64,000 bases of DNA from positions 186,001 to 250,000 of the forward strand of contig JBAZWL010000001.1 in assembly GCA_041660405.1 (NCBI GenBank), read 5' to 3'. Numbering within the stretch: the first letter of the stretch is position 1; each line of letters begins with the position of its first letter. Positions 1-9,957 of the stretch are shown piece by piece. A model generated the notes under the pieces. That model searched no databases. It was given only the letters and a program-made list of their open reading frames with translations, and was not told the DNA's origin. Both the position numbers and the translations under genes were made by a program. The stretch comes from Taibaiella sp041660405 (GTDB taxonomy: Bacteria > Bacteroidota > Bacteroidia > Chitinophagales > Chitinophagaceae).

Positions 1-3000
1 CCTGTCCCAGGTAAAGTTTTTGTAGAAGGTGGATGGAATAGCATAGGGCCCACCATCAATATTACGAACCTGGGTTTCTGCCACAATCCGGTGCAGGCTG
101 GTTCTGAAAGTAAAGCTGCTTGGCAATACATTGAAGTTAAAATCTTTTATGGGCATGAGCCATTTGGATTTTGACTTGATCATTCTTTTGAACGGTTCAA
201 TAAATTTGGTTTTAACAGTATAGTTATAACCCAGACCCAATTTCTGTTCCACCATTTCATCTTTTTCCAGCAAAGGATTGCGTTTATATCCTCTGTTGTA
301 AGAATAATTGGCATCAAAATTTTTCAAACTCCATGGCATTGGATTCTTGCCCTGATTATCGGGGTTGCCCAGGTAGCGTATATTAGCCAGATTGAAACTG
401 GTAACAGAAGTAAAATCCTGTGCGGCTTTTCGCATGGAATCACGCTGCTCTTCATTCAATGCAGATGCCAGTTTATCTGTTAACTGGATATCCTTATCAT
501 AAGGATCGTATTTTGGGTTGCTTATTGTTTGTGTATAGCCCAAAAATACCGGCAATTGCAAGCCAAATGAACGGGGCAGCAACTTACCTATATTAAGGTT
601 GGTATTGGCATCATATGCGTAAAAATTATCTCTGAAACGCTGATCCACTTTCTGATCAATATTTCCATAACCAACAGTATGCATGCTGCCGCCGAGGTGA
701 ACATTACCCAAATCGGCTAATTGAATATTTGCCTGACCCGAAGCTGCGTAGCCCGGTTGTTCATCCGGATCCACCATCCTTAATTCATCAAACCAAACTT
801 CCGCACATTTGCGTTGGCCATCATCAGTAGGTGTTTGCAAAGTCTTTTTAGGGTTGACCACTCCAAGCATAATATTTTTAACATCACCAAAATTCGGATT
901 ACCGACTACTACCATCGTATTTCCAAATTCATCTACCGTACTGAAAGGAAGATAAGATGCAGCACCTTGCGCATTTCTTTGCGCTTTGATGTCGGTAAGC
1001 TTGCTCATTACCAATTCTACCTTGTTTCTTGCGGCCCATATGGCTTCTGCATTTTTCCCGGGATTAGGTGGAGTAACCGCTAACGGTACCTGATATTCAT
1101 AATAATTATTAATAAAGTCACTACCGATACGTATAAATGCTCTCAGATCGCCATCCAGAAGAGTGGCCTGGTTAGGTACCGATTCCGCATGGATAAACAT
1201 ACGAATGGTTTTATACTGACGCATATCCATTCTTTGCTCTTTGAATACGGCGCGGGCATCACCATCTTTAAGTCCGCACAATTGTAGCGCAAGGGATTGC
1301 TCATCCTGCTGGATGTTTTGCCCCGTTTGAGCCGGTGTAAGCTGCCGATCCACGCCCGGAGGCAGCACATAAGGTACCGGAGAGCGGTCAGAGTTTTGTT
1401 CCAGGCTTACGGAGTTTAATGCAAATGAAGTGTTGCGCAGATCTTCTTCAGGAATATTTTCACCCGGAGCCGTTAGTGAAAACTGATAACGGCGCCATTG
1501 GTTACGATCCAATTGCAATTGCGCAAAACGTACAATAGTAGTATCGTTAAAGCCATGCATGAACAGGCGTATAAACCTGATGGACCGGAAATCACTGATA
1601 CCACCTACTGATTGCTGGTATTCCCTGATCGGAATTTTAAACTGATACCAGGTTTCCCTTTGGATACGGCCATTTTCCAACTTTACATCAGATTCCTTTT
1701 TATCCACAATAAAATTGCTACCTACTTGCATTACCGGATTTAAAGATGGCATTAATCTTACCCGGTATTGAAAATAGCTTTCCGCTTCATTCAGGGAATT
1801 ATCCCTGTTGATATCTTCTGATTCCGGAATGGAGGAGCCGGAATTGGTAAATTCTGTATTTAATTCCGTCACCGGAGAGTTGCCATGAGGGCTATTAAAA
1901 TCAATATACCGTTGGAAGGCTTCGCCACGACGGCCAGTCATTTGATCGTAATCATTACCCCTGAAGTGATGGAAATCATCAGATGCAGGGTCAGCCTGCA
2001 ATTTTTGAAATGCTGCGGGACTAAGAACTGCCTGAGCAGCAGTCAGGAATGAACTAAATTTTGTCTGCTCTTCAGGGTTATCCAATTCATCATAACCTAC
2101 ATCCTGTACCGCACGTGCAGCGGGATCATTATCAAAAGACCTTGTGATCTGTTGTTGAAAACGAGGAACATAACCCCATTGCGTAGCATCAAGTTTATCA
2201 AGCGTCTTTGGATAAGGTATACCGTTTTCAAACGATAAACGGGAATCCTTCAATACATCTTCAGATACATTTCCCAGATTGATATACAGATCACCGCCCG
2301 GATTTCCTGATTTGTAGATAAACGGATCCAACAACCAGAAGGTAATGTACTCTACGTTAGCCGCTTCAAAGTCACTCGAATTGTTATCCATCGCACGCTG
2401 GATACCACCCCATCTATCCTGGGGGTTTTGAAAAAGGCCGTTATTGTCTATGTTAGCCAGGTTAAAATTGTAGGGGCCCCTGGTTTTTGGATAAAAGCCA
2501 AGATCAAAAGTCTGTAATCCACATTGGCCGCTAACACAATTACGGAGGGGATATACTTCTTTCTGTTGCACCAATCTCCAGTAATCCTGCATACCGGTGT
2601 CGGCTTTAATATTGTCTGGTGTGCCAAAACTTCCATCCACCAGTGTGGGTTCAATCATATACCATGCCAGTTTAGCACGATTATTATTACTGGAAAGATC
2701 GTTTGTATTAGAACCTTCAGGAAATAAAGGTGTATTATTTCCATCTTTAGCACCCACGGGTGTACTGGCTAAGGTCCAGCTGTTTACCGGGAAGCGCAGA
2801 TCTATGGAACTGTTAGCACCTTCAAAATCATCGATCTGAACAGCACCTTCCGGATCCAGCGAATTGATAAAACGCTGATGCCCCGGGAAAATCCCGGCTA
2901 CTTCTCCGGAAAGGGAAATTAACGAAGGTGCCGATGTACTGTATATGGGTAATTTGTCCAATGCTTTTGTCAGCCATGGAAACTCATCCTGATAATTAGC

Positions 3001-5319
3001 ATCCAGACCGGCAACTGTATTTTTAATCGGATCATCACCATAAGTTACTTTTTGGGTAAATGGCCTTTCGGTAAGGCGCATAATGGTACCGCCTATGGTC
3101 AGGTTTTCACTGGAAAAGTAATCGAAGCGGGCGCCCCAGAAATTTTGCTGCACCAGGCCAAAGGTAGCATTATCTTCATACGATATGCTGATAGGAATGC
3201 CTGAAGCCAGAATACCCTGGTTCAATATTTTAACACTACCTCTGCTATAATCAATCTGGTAATCCACATTTTCTGAAAGGCGCTGGCCACCGGCAGTAAC
3301 CGTTACAGATCCCTGTGGAATATTATAACCACCCAGACTTACTTCCGATCCTGAAGAACCTTTATAATTTCCCCTGATCAGGAAACGGTTATTTTGTTGA
3401 AACTGCCTTGCTATGGTTTTAGTTGAATCATATAGCAGCTGATAAAGATATCTTTTCTCCAATCCGGGGTTTCCGCCAAGAGATGGCTTCAATCCTGCAC
3501 CAAATGGTTCCAGCTGAGGGAAAATGATTTTACCCATTTGCGAGTTGACGGTAATACCTTCCACATAATCGAACACCCCATCAGGAGCAGGATCATTTTG
3601 CGCATTCAGCCGGTCCAGATTCAATAAAGTAATAAGTGGCACACCGACACTAGGGCCTTCCGGTAAATAACGTTTTTCCCCGCCACCCGGATCCTGGTAC
3701 ATTACATTGAGCCTGAAATCTTCTTTTGAAATATTTCCACCACCAATAGAGTAGACGTTCTTCATCATCAAGTTCCAGATAGGGAGCCTGGGTGTTGCCG
3801 AAATACCTTTCACCATTTTCAGGAACATCACTTTGGTATTGGTAGAATCAGGAGGCAGATCCGATGCAAATTCACCTACCTGGAATATTTTACCATTTAA
3901 AGTATACCTGTAAGCCACACCAACTATATCATCAGCATTTACCTGGGTGTTTAAAGAAATATATCCTAGTTGTGGTTGAAAGGAGAATTCTGAAGAATTC
4001 AATTGCCTCATGGTAGCAATAGTATAATCCTTGCCCTGAATCGGATCCAAACCAATGCTGATCAATGCATTGGTTGTGCCACTGCCTTGCGTACGCAAAT
4101 TCGGATTTTGTAACAATAGGTTATAAAGCCTGTTTGCCCTGTTATCCGGGAAACCATTAGTACCTGAAGACGGATTATTCAAAGAGGTTACATAAGGATT
4201 GGCCTCTCCAAGATCCATGAAGTTGATCATGTTACGCACATTCTGCGTGGCACCGGTACGGTTGGTTACCCATACTTCTACCTGGGTCAGCACAATCTGC
4301 GAATTAATAACAGGAAAGTTAAGCAGGGCCTTATCGTAATTGTTATAGAAATATTGGCCTAAGAGGAAGTTCCTGTTCTCTTCATAATCATCCGCTTTTA
4401 TTTCGAAGCTCTGTGTTTGCGCTCCACCTTGCAGATTTATACTTTTACGTTGCGATTTTTGTTGGGAAAGCACACCGGTTACAAATAGCTTTCCAAACTG
4501 AAGCTGCGTTTTCAAACCAAATAAAGAAAGAGGTCCGGTCAGCAAACTGCTTTTAAGCGGGAAGCTAACATTACCTGCTTCAATCTTCTTAATGATTTCA
4601 TCTTCTTTACCGGTATACTCCAGCTTCTGCATGTTCTGCTCGCCAAAGGAAGGAAGTGTATTGTTGCTGATGTTGAGCTTAAGTTTATCTCCTATCTGGG
4701 CAAGCAGATTCACATTCATCTGCATATCAAAATCGAAGATCCCGTATTTCTGGGCCCTTTGGGTCAGATTGGGGTTCTTCATATTCTGCCAATTGCCACC
4801 AAAAGTAAGATCCAGGTTACCTTGAGGTTTAACGCTGATCTTGTCACTGCCAAACAAACGGTTAAAGATGCCTTCTTTAGTAAGTTCAGGTAGCTTCGGC
4901 TTTTGGTTAAACATGCTTAATGCATCCAGACGCTGACGCCAATAGTCGGTTTCATCCTCCTTGCTTTTTATTTTCAGGTACTCATCACCTTCGAGGTAAG
5001 TAGGGTTTTTAATGTCATGATCGCCTACCTGTTCGTTTATATAAAAACGATTTTCTTCAGGATCATACTCTACCGTTTTTTTAATGTTGGAAGGATCGTC
5101 AAGATCTATACCCGGTTTCTCACTTTCAGGCGTAGGCGCAACCTCATCGGGAGGAATAGGGAAATGAAGTATGGGAGTATCTGTAGGCGGTGGCGGAGGA
5201 GGGGGGTCAAAATAAGGGTCTTCAAAACCACGGGCAGTAAATACCTGAGCCAATGTTATTATGATAATAACAAATGCTAATAATTTGTAGCCAAAATGGG
5301 TATGCTGCTTCTTTGCCAA
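1..5319 (-). CDS. sprA: SprA/Sov, T9SS outer-membrane translocon protein (carboxy-terminal part outside window)
   Basis: The reading frame stays open for 1773 codons from 5319 to the window edge, so roughly the last quarter of a protein that is usually about 2400 residues is missing. It starts with a signal segment (YKLLAFVIIIITLAQ) and a proline-rich stretch (DPPPPPPP), followed by long beta-rich sequence with family phrases such as LEGDEYLKIKSKEDE, DDFEGANSSIDLR and KCAEVWFDELRMVDPDEQPG. SprA forms the very large outer-membrane barrel through which type IX secretion cargo leaves the cell. No ATG precedes the signal segment in this frame; an in-frame stop lies 8 codons upstream of a TTG at 5319, and AGGA sits 7 bases before that TTG. 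ruvA directly upstream is a common Bacteroidota neighbour. Identity is secure; the start is inferred. Confidence 0.93.
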   Translation of the reverse strand, partial: MAKKQHTHFGYKLLAFVIIIITLAQVFTARGFEDPYFDPPPPPPPTDTPILHFPIPPDEVAPTPESEKPGIDLDDPSNIKKTVEYDPEENRFYINEQVGDHDIKNPTYLEGDEYLKIKSKEDETDYWRQRLDALSMFNQKPKLPELTKEGIFNRLFGSDKISVKPQGNLDLTFGGNWQNMKNPNLTQRAQKYGIFDFDMQMNVNLLAQIGDKLKLNISNNTLPSFGEQNMQKLEYTGKEDEIIKKIEAGNVSFPLKSSLLTGPLSLFGLKTQLQFGKLFVTGVLSQQKSQRKSINLQGGAQTQSFEIKADDYEENRNFLLGQYFYNNYDKALLNFPVINSQIVLTQVEVWVTNRTGATQNVRNMINFMDLGEANPYVTSLNNPSSGTNGFPDNRANRLYNLLLQNPNLRTQGSGTTNALISIGLDPIQGKDYTIATMRQLNSSEFSFQPQLGYISLNTQVNADDIVGVAYRYTLNGKIFQVGEFASDLPPDSTNTKVMFLKMVKGISATPRLPIWNLMMKNVYSIGGGNISKEDFRLNVMYQDPGGGEKRYLPEGPSVGVPLITLLNLDRLNAQNDPAPDGVFDYVEGITVNSQMGKIIFPQLEPFGAGLKPSLGGNPGLEKRYLYQLLYDSTKTIARQFQQNNRFLIRGNYKGSSGSEVSLGGYNIPQGSVTVTAGGQRLSENVDYQIDYSRGSVKILNQGILASGIPISISYEDNATFGLVQQNFWGARFDYFSSENLTIGGTIMRLTERPFTQKVTYGDDPIKNTVAGLDANYQDEFPWLTKALDKLPIYSTSAPSLISLSGEVAGIFPGHQRFINSLDPEGAVQIDDFEGANSSIDLRFPVNSWTLASTPVGAKDGNNTPLFPEGSNTNDLSSNNNRAKLAWYMIEPTLVDGSFGTPDNIKADTGMQDYWRLVQQKEVYPLRNCVSGQCGLQTFDLGFYPKTRGPYNFNLANIDNNGLFQNPQDRWGGIQRAMDNNSSDFEAANVEYITFWLLDPFIYKSGNPGGDLYINLGNVSEDVLKDSRLSFENGIPYPKTLDKLDATQWGYVPRFQQQITRSFDNDPAARAVQDVGYDELDNPEEQTKFSSFLTAAQAVLSPAAFQKLQADPASDDFHHFRGNDYDQMTGRRGEAFQRYIDFNSPHGNSPVTELNTEFTNSGSSIPESEDINRDNSLNEAESYFQYRVRLMPSLNPVMQVGSNFIVDKKESDVKLENGRIQRETWYQFKIPIREYQQSVGGISDFRSIRFIRLFMHGFNDTTIVRFAQLQLDRNQWRRYQFSLTAPGENIPEEDLRNTSFALNSVSLEQNSDRSPVPYVLPPGVDRQLTPAQTGQNIQQDEQSLALQLCGLKDGDARAVFKEQRMDMRQYKTIRMFIHAESVPNQATLLDGDLRAFIRIGSDFINNYYEYQVPLAVTPPNPGKNAEAIWAARNKVELVMSKLTDIKAQRNAQGAASYLPFSTVDEFGNTMVVVGNPNFGDVKNIMLGVVNPKKTLQTPTDDGQRKCAEVWFDELRMVDPDEQPGYAASGQANIQLADLGNVHLGGSMHTVGYGNIDQKVDQRFRDNFYAYDANTNLNIGKLLPRSFGLQLPVFLGYTQTISNPKYDPYDKDIQLTDKLASALNEEQRDSMRKAAQDFTSVTSFNLANIRYLGNPDNQGKNPMPWSLKNFDANYSYNRGYKRNPLLEKDEMVEQKLGLGYNYTVKTKFIEPFKRMIKSKSKWLMPIKDFNFNVLPSSFTFRTSLHRIVAETQVRNIDGGPYAIPSTFYKNFTWDR

Positions 5320-5444
5320 TGCGCTATCCTGATATTCTCTTTTTTATTATAAAATGAATCTGCCCGTTTTTCTCTGTAAAGGCAAAAAATATGCCTCGCA
5401 ATCTTTAGTCTGTTTTAATAACTATTGATTGCGTTAGCACAAAT

Positions 5445-6029
5445 CTATAAATTTTTCAAAGCTGATTTTATCCACTCTTCCACACTTATATCCTCATTGC
5501 CTGCAATAGTTCTGGCTTTTTTTACAGCAGCCTCAGCTATTGATTTACCAATACCTAAGCCCAGTAATGCATTTAACGTATCGTTTTCCTTTGTATTGTG
5601 TGGCAAGGTATTAATTTCGCCCGGAATTACTTCCGGCAATTTACCTTTTAATTCCAGTATTATGCGTTGTGCGGTTTTGGTTCCGATGCCTTTCACTTTT
5701 TCCAGCGCCTTACTATCACCATTTCCCACTATCCTGGCCAAGTCTGCTGAAGAAAGGGATGAAAGCAATCTGCGTGCTGTGGCAGCACCTACGCCAGATA
5801 CCGACAATAATTGCCTGAAGGCTTCCCGTTCTTTTTCTGTTGCAAATCCGTAAAGTACCCAGGCATCTTCTCTAACCTGCAAATGGGTAAATAATAAACA
5901 TTTTTCTTTACCGGAAATTACCTCAAAGGTCTGTAATGTAAGCTGAACATCGTATCCTACACCGCCTACATCAAGATAAGTGTGTGTAGGACTAAGCCCA
6001 ATAAGTTTTCCTTCTAAATAACCAAACAT
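5445..6029 (-). CDS. ruvA: Holliday junction branch migration protein RuvA
   Basis: The 194-residue protein has the normal RuvA length and layout: an amino-terminal OB-fold (MFGYLEGKLI, residues 1-62), two helix-hairpin-helix motifs (about 74-90, LLSVSGVGAATARRLL, and 110-127, KVKGIGTKTAQRI) and a small carboxy-terminal domain (about 148-194) that contacts RuvB. RuvA tetramers bind four-way DNA junctions and load the RuvB motor. The ATG at 6029 gives the conserved amino terminus. The gene lies 125 bp upstream of sprA on the same strand. ruvB and ruvC are not in the window. Confidence 0.97.
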   Translation of the reverse strand: MFGYLEGKLIGLSPTHTYLDVGGVGYDVQLTLQTFEVISGKEKCLLFTHLQVREDAWVLYGFATEKEREAFRQLLSVSGVGAATARRLLSSLSSADLARIVGNGDSKALEKVKGIGTKTAQRIILELKGKLPEVIPGEINTLPHNTKENDTLNALLGLGIGKSIAEAAVKKARTIAGNEDISVEEWIKSALKNL

Positions 6030-6136
6030 ATTTTATTGCGGGGCTACAGATTTATGCTAAGCAATTCTGCATTCAGCCATTAATTGTGATGCCTATACTG
6101 ACACGGATTTTTTTAGTCGGGCAAAAATAATAAAAT

Positions 6137-6171
6137 AAAAAAACGCTGTAAACAAGAGACAGCGTTTTTTT
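6137..6171 (-). terminator. Intrinsic terminator, usable on both strands
   Basis: A perfect 13-bp stem with a 9-base loop (core ACGCTGT/ACAGCGT) is flanked by A7 on one side and T7 on the other. It lies just past the stop codon of the minus-strand barrel gene ending at 6233 and would isolate that gene from ruvA. Confidence 0.85.
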
Positions 6172-6232
6172 GAAAGAAGTAAAGCTAATGTTTAATTAAG
6201 GAAGAACATTGTCATTCCAAATTATAATATTA

Positions 6233-7264
6233 TTAATAAGAGCTCCACCAAGGGCTAGCACGTTTTTTGATCTTCCAGAAAAACATAATAGACAAAGTAG
6301 AATACATGTCTTTATTATTCGGGTCCCCACGGAATTCACCAGCCTGATGTTTATAACCAGGAATGATTTCATTAGAGCGATCGGCCATTTTCATTGAAAG
6401 CGCAGCTTTACTTCCCTGATTCAGGTAAGCAATTTCATGTTGCAAAGGATCGATATAAGTGCCACTCACATCATCCAGATAGTCTGTAAATGTATATCGA
6501 AGCTGATATTCAAGACCAAGGCCCAAACCTTTACCAATATCGAAACGAACACCTAAGCCACCTACAGCTGCATAAGAGAACAGGCTGTAACTTTTAGGGA
6601 ATACAGATCCGGGCGCATTAAAGCCTTGCCCTTCGGTACGCAATGGCTGAAGGTCAACTTCTTTTTCATTACCGCTTTCCAGGTCTTTATATGTACCACG
6701 CGGATTAAAGTAAAAGCCTGCAACACCAAGAAGGATATAAGGTTGTATTCTTGATTGAGCCATTTTGCCAAATTCCCAGTTGCTCACACGGAACGGACTG
6801 AATTCAAACAAGAAATTACCTTCCCATATATTGGTCTTAATATCCAGATTACGAAGGTAACGTTGGTAGTATTCGTCTTTTATATTAGTTGCTTCCAGTG
6901 CTTTTTCTTCGTTCCATTTATCGGTAGCATACAGCGAGCCATAGTTAAGGCCCAGTCTGAAGGAAACGCCAGGAACGTGTGTGTATCGTACAAACATACC
7001 ACCCATAAAACGCATATTACCGAAAATGTCGCCGGTATATTCGTCGTTAAGATAGTGGTCAAGAACACTTTTGGTACCTACATCACCCCAAATATCAGCT
7101 TGACCCAGGTTGAATCCTATGGAAAAACCCCTCTGTTCGATGTAAGGAATATCGGGATTGCCCCAATCGTATTCGTGTTGCGCACTAGATTTGATGGTGG
7201 TCAGGGCTACCATACCAACCGTCATCAAACCGGCAATAAAAATACCTTGTAATGATTTCCGCAT
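6233..7264 (-). CDS. Outer-membrane beta-barrel protein (DUF6089-like)
   Basis: The 343-residue protein has a clear signal peptide (residues 1 to about 29, ending KSSAQ). After a short linker it alternates hydrophobic and glycine- or aromatic-rich strands (GFSIGFNLGQADIWGD, GGLGVRFDIGKGLGLGLEYQLRYTF), the pattern of a medium-size outer-membrane barrel. The segment GDVGTKSVLDHYLND, followed by strands facing a YTHVPGVSFRLGLNYGSLYA region, resembles the DUF6089 family of Bacteroidota, but that name rests on memory of family appearance. The carboxy terminus (KIKKRASPWWSSY) is not a T9SS signal. Function unknown. It appears monocistronic, with a strong terminator downstream. Confidence 0.75.
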   Translation of the reverse strand: MRKSLQGIFIAGLMTVGMVALTTIKSSAQHEYDWGNPDIPYIEQRGFSIGFNLGQADIWGDVGTKSVLDHYLNDEYTGDIFGNMRFMGGMFVRYTHVPGVSFRLGLNYGSLYATDKWNEEKALEATNIKDEYYQRYLRNLDIKTNIWEGNFLFEFSPFRVSNWEFGKMAQSRIQPYILLGVAGFYFNPRGTYKDLESGNEKEVDLQPLRTEGQGFNAPGSVFPKSYSLFSYAAVGGLGVRFDIGKGLGLGLEYQLRYTFTDYLDDVSGTYIDPLQHEIAYLNQGSKAALSMKMADRSNEIIPGYKHQAGEFRGDPNNKDMYSTLSIMFFWKIKKRASPWWSSY

Positions 7265-7510
7265 GATGGAACAAAAATTTGAGCGTTGAAAGTAAAAAAA
7301 AAGTTATTCCCTTGTATGCTTTTCCCCGTTTTTTTTCTTTTGATAAATAAAAATTACAAGGCTTGTTTTGTCCATCTTCTTCAAAAACCCTTCGCTCCAA
7401 GACATACAATAATCAGGCAAGATAAAAAGATAAATTAAAAATTGCAATTTTTTTGAACGGAAGAATCATACATTTCCTTGCTTACAGGAAAATATCTACC
7501 TTATTGTATA

Positions 7511-8968
7511 TTAAAGCTGATCTTTTATAAGCTTAATTAATTCGGCTGTCTGACTTGGTCTTGGTGTTTTCTTGGTTACAAAATTTCCCTTTTTATCTAT
7601 CAGAAAATATGCCGGCACACTTTGTATCTGGTACAATTTTGCTACTTCCCCACCCCAACCTGGGGTACGGGTATGCATACCGGAAATATCCATGGCTGTA
7701 ATACCTTTTTTCCAGGCGTCTTCTTTATCGTCAATAGATACGTATAGGAACACGACATCGTTCCTGTCTTTAAATTCTTCTTTTATTTTTTTTGCGTGCG
7801 GCATTTCACCTCTGCAAGGCCCGCACCAGCTGGCCCAAAAATCGAGATACACTACTTTGCCTTTGAGGTCGGAAAGTTTTGTGTCTTTACCTTCAAGCGT
7901 TTTAAAAGCAAAATCAACGGCTGGCTGGCCGGGGTCAAATTTCTTAATATCGGCAACAAGCTTATCCAGAATTATATTATTTGCACTCTTGGGAAATTGC
8001 TTTTTATACTCCGCAATCCGGCTTTCAAGCTCTTCCAGTGTCCAGGTTTTAGATTCTGTAGCAATGATTCTGCCTGCGGCAAATTCCCCCGTCTTTGGTG
8101 GGGCAGAACGATATAAAAGGTGCAAAGCGCTGTCAGTCTGTTGCAATGCTTTGCTTCTGTCCTCAACGCCTGTAGCAGGATCTGCCGCCATTACATTGCT
8201 AAAGCCGGCAGCAGCGAGCATGGAAGAATAATAGCTTTGCATATAGGTCTGGTAAAAAGGGATATCCAGGTTGTTATCGTCAAAAACCTTTGGTGTCTTT
8301 TGTGTTATTACCAGTAATTCCTGCGGTACATTTTGAACATTATTAGTTTTCAATCTTATCATTTCATGAATAACCGGGTAATGCAGCATAGCATCGTAAA
8401 CGGAATATTTAAGAAAAGTACTCCAGTATTGTTTAAAGTCTTTTGGAAGTGCTGCCCCCTTATCGCTTAACAGGAAAGCTTCCTCAGCTTGCTTTACAGA
8501 ATCCAGTATATGCTGATAAGTATCCGGATTATTAATGGCAACATCCTGTGTCCTGCGGTAATAGCCCATTACCCCACCACTGGTTTTACTTAAGGTAACA
8601 AAGTATTGAGGAATTTCTTTGCCCTTGCCCTCAAACTGCGCGGTGCTGTCCAGCTTGCCTCCTGTGGCTTTAAATGTAAGGTCGCTGCCTTCTTTTGCAA
8701 AAAAATCAACGCGTTGATTTCCCTGTGCCAGGATGATCCAGTTATACTTTTGGGTAACGGGCAGTGAGATGGTGAATTTACCATCAGGTTCCAGGTTTAT
8801 TATCTCCTGTTTATTTTCCGGAACGATATTGATATTGCTTGCATTTACTACAATAAGTTTGGGATCGGACGAATTGGTAATCACTCCGCTTATCTTAATA
8901 TTCTTTTGGGCAAATGCCGTAAAGCCAACGCAAATACTCAGCAACGCTATAGCTGATATTTTTTTCAT
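7511..8968 (-). CDS. Exported TlpA/AhpC-like thiol-disulfide oxidoreductase with DUF4369-like amino-terminal domain
   Basis: A signal peptide (MKKISAIALLSICVGFTAFAQ) precedes a beta-rich domain (about 22-120) like the DUF4369 region often found in front of Bacteroidota thioredoxins. A helical linker follows. The carboxy-terminal 140 residues form a thioredoxin fold with the WCGPC active site near residues 380-384 (FWASWCGPCRGEMP) and a cis-proline segment (QSVPAYFLIDKKG). Such proteins act as periplasmic thiol reductants. The 485-residue length is normal for this architecture. The gene is followed, after 43 bp, by nothing co-oriented until the barrel gene at 7264, and preceded 43 bp upstream by the OmpA-type gene. 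The substrate cannot be told from sequence. Confidence 0.88.
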   Translation of the reverse strand: MKKISAIALLSICVGFTAFAQKNIKISGVITNSSDPKLIVVNASNINIVPENKQEIINLEPDGKFTISLPVTQKYNWIILAQGNQRVDFFAKEGSDLTFKATGGKLDSTAQFEGKGKEIPQYFVTLSKTSGGVMGYYRRTQDVAINNPDTYQHILDSVKQAEEAFLLSDKGAALPKDFKQYWSTFLKYSVYDAMLHYPVIHEMIRLKTNNVQNVPQELLVITQKTPKVFDDNNLDIPFYQTYMQSYYSSMLAAAGFSNVMAADPATGVEDRSKALQQTDSALHLLYRSAPPKTGEFAAGRIIATESKTWTLEELESRIAEYKKQFPKSANNIILDKLVADIKKFDPGQPAVDFAFKTLEGKDTKLSDLKGKVVYLDFWASWCGPCRGEMPHAKKIKEEFKDRNDVVFLYVSIDDKEDAWKKGITAMDISGMHTRTPGWGGEVAKLYQIQSVPAYFLIDKKGNFVTKKTPRPSQTAELIKLIKDQL

Positions 8969-9011
8969 CTGATGTTGAATTTTATAAATTAATCTTCTTT
9001 TTGCAACAGTA

Positions 9012-9803
9012 TTATTTTGTTTGTGCTCCTTCTATAAGCTGCATCAATTCATCCAGTTTGGGAGCCAGGATAATTTCTGTTCTCCGGTTTTTTGCACGGC
9101 CTTCGGGTGTGGCATTATCGGCCACCGGCTCATACTGGCTGCGGCCGCTTGCTGTAATGCGCACAGGATCTACCTGGTAGGTATTGGTAAGCAGGCGCAC
9201 TATTGCGGTAGAACGGGCTACACTTAATGCCCAGTTATCTTCAAACTTCAGGCGGATGGGAATGGAATCTGTATGCCCTTCAATATTTACGTTGATCTCT
9301 TTGTTTTCGTTAAGTGCCTGAGCTACTTTATCCAGTGCTTCTTTACCCTCGGTATTCACCACAGCGCTACCTGATGGGAACAGAAGCTTTTCGGAAAGGC
9401 TTACGTAAACTTTACCGTTTTTGGTAAATACGGATAATTGGTCTGAACTGAAATTACCCAAAGCATCTGCCATTTTTTTCCTTAACGATTCGGTTTGTGC
9501 TTTTTGGCGGTCAATAAGTGCCTGCAATTGCTGCAGTCTTCCCTGTTGTTCAGCAAGTTCTTTCTGATTCTCAGTAAGTTTTTTATCTTTTTCATCCAGC
9601 TGGTCGGCAGCAGAAGAATTGGCTTCTTCCATAAGCTGCAACCGGCTTTTTGTATTGGCGAGGTCTTCGCTAAGTTCGGTTATCCGCTTACGTGAATTGG
9701 CCAGCGCCGACTGAGATTCTTTGAACTTTTTGTTGGACACACAGGAACTCAGCATCAAGGCACATAAAGTAATTCCGCAAACTGCAGTAATAACAGGTTT
9801 CAT
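9012..9803 (-). CDS. OmpA-family lipoprotein with coiled coil (peptidoglycan anchor)
   Basis: Starting at the ATG at 9803, the 263-residue protein begins MKPVITAVCGITLCALMLSSC, a lipoprotein signal with the lipobox cysteine at about residue 21. Residues 30-120 are a charged coiled coil (SRKRITELSEDLANTKSRLQ). Residues about 145-255 are an OmpA-like domain with INVNIEGHTDSIPI and GRAKNRRTEIIL, the segments that bind diaminopimelate in peptidoglycan. It probably tethers the outer membrane to the cell wall. An upstream in-frame start nine codons earlier would bury the signal peptide inside the protein, so 9803 is preferred. Confidence 0.9.
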   Translation of the reverse strand: MKPVITAVCGITLCALMLSSCVSNKKFKESQSALANSRKRITELSEDLANTKSRLQLMEEANSSAADQLDEKDKKLTENQKELAEQQGRLQQLQALIDRQKAQTESLRKKMADALGNFSSDQLSVFTKNGKVYVSLSEKLLFPSGSAVVNTEGKEALDKVAQALNENKEINVNIEGHTDSIPIRLKFEDNWALSVARSTAIVRLLTNTYQVDPVRITASGRSQYEPVADNATPEGRAKNRRTEIILAPKLDELMQLIEGAQTK

Positions 9804-9890
9804 AAGTATAGTGTTTTTAAACAGCACCATAAAAGTAAGACAAGGATTTTAAACTTGTTGCAGCTATATTTCTGATAAGCTTTCTTTTAA

Positions 9891-9929
9891 TATCTTCGCC
9901 ACCATAACAAGATATCTTATTAAAGATAT
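9891..9929 (+). promoter_or_regulatory. Candidate promoter and inverted repeat upstream of the membrane protein at 9958
   Basis: TATCTTCG at 9891-9898 fits the Bacteroidota -7 element (TAnnTTTG) with one substitution. It is followed at 9912-9929 by the inverted repeat ATATCTT-ATTA-AAGATAT, which lies in the predicted 5' leader and could be an operator or a small RNA stem. No convincing -33 TTG is seen at the usual distance. Confidence 0.4.
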
Positions 9930-9957
9930 TCGATATTAAAATTCCTATTCCAATAAA

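Noticed and set aside
5425..5853. A 142-codon frame on the plus strand
   Set aside because: It lies entirely antisense to ruvA, which is certain; the product looks like random serine/alanine/phenylalanine-rich shadow coding.
7572..8231. A 219-codon frame on the plus strand
   Set aside because: It is the antisense of the thioredoxin-fold gene, whose WCGPC motif and signal peptide make that strand the real one.
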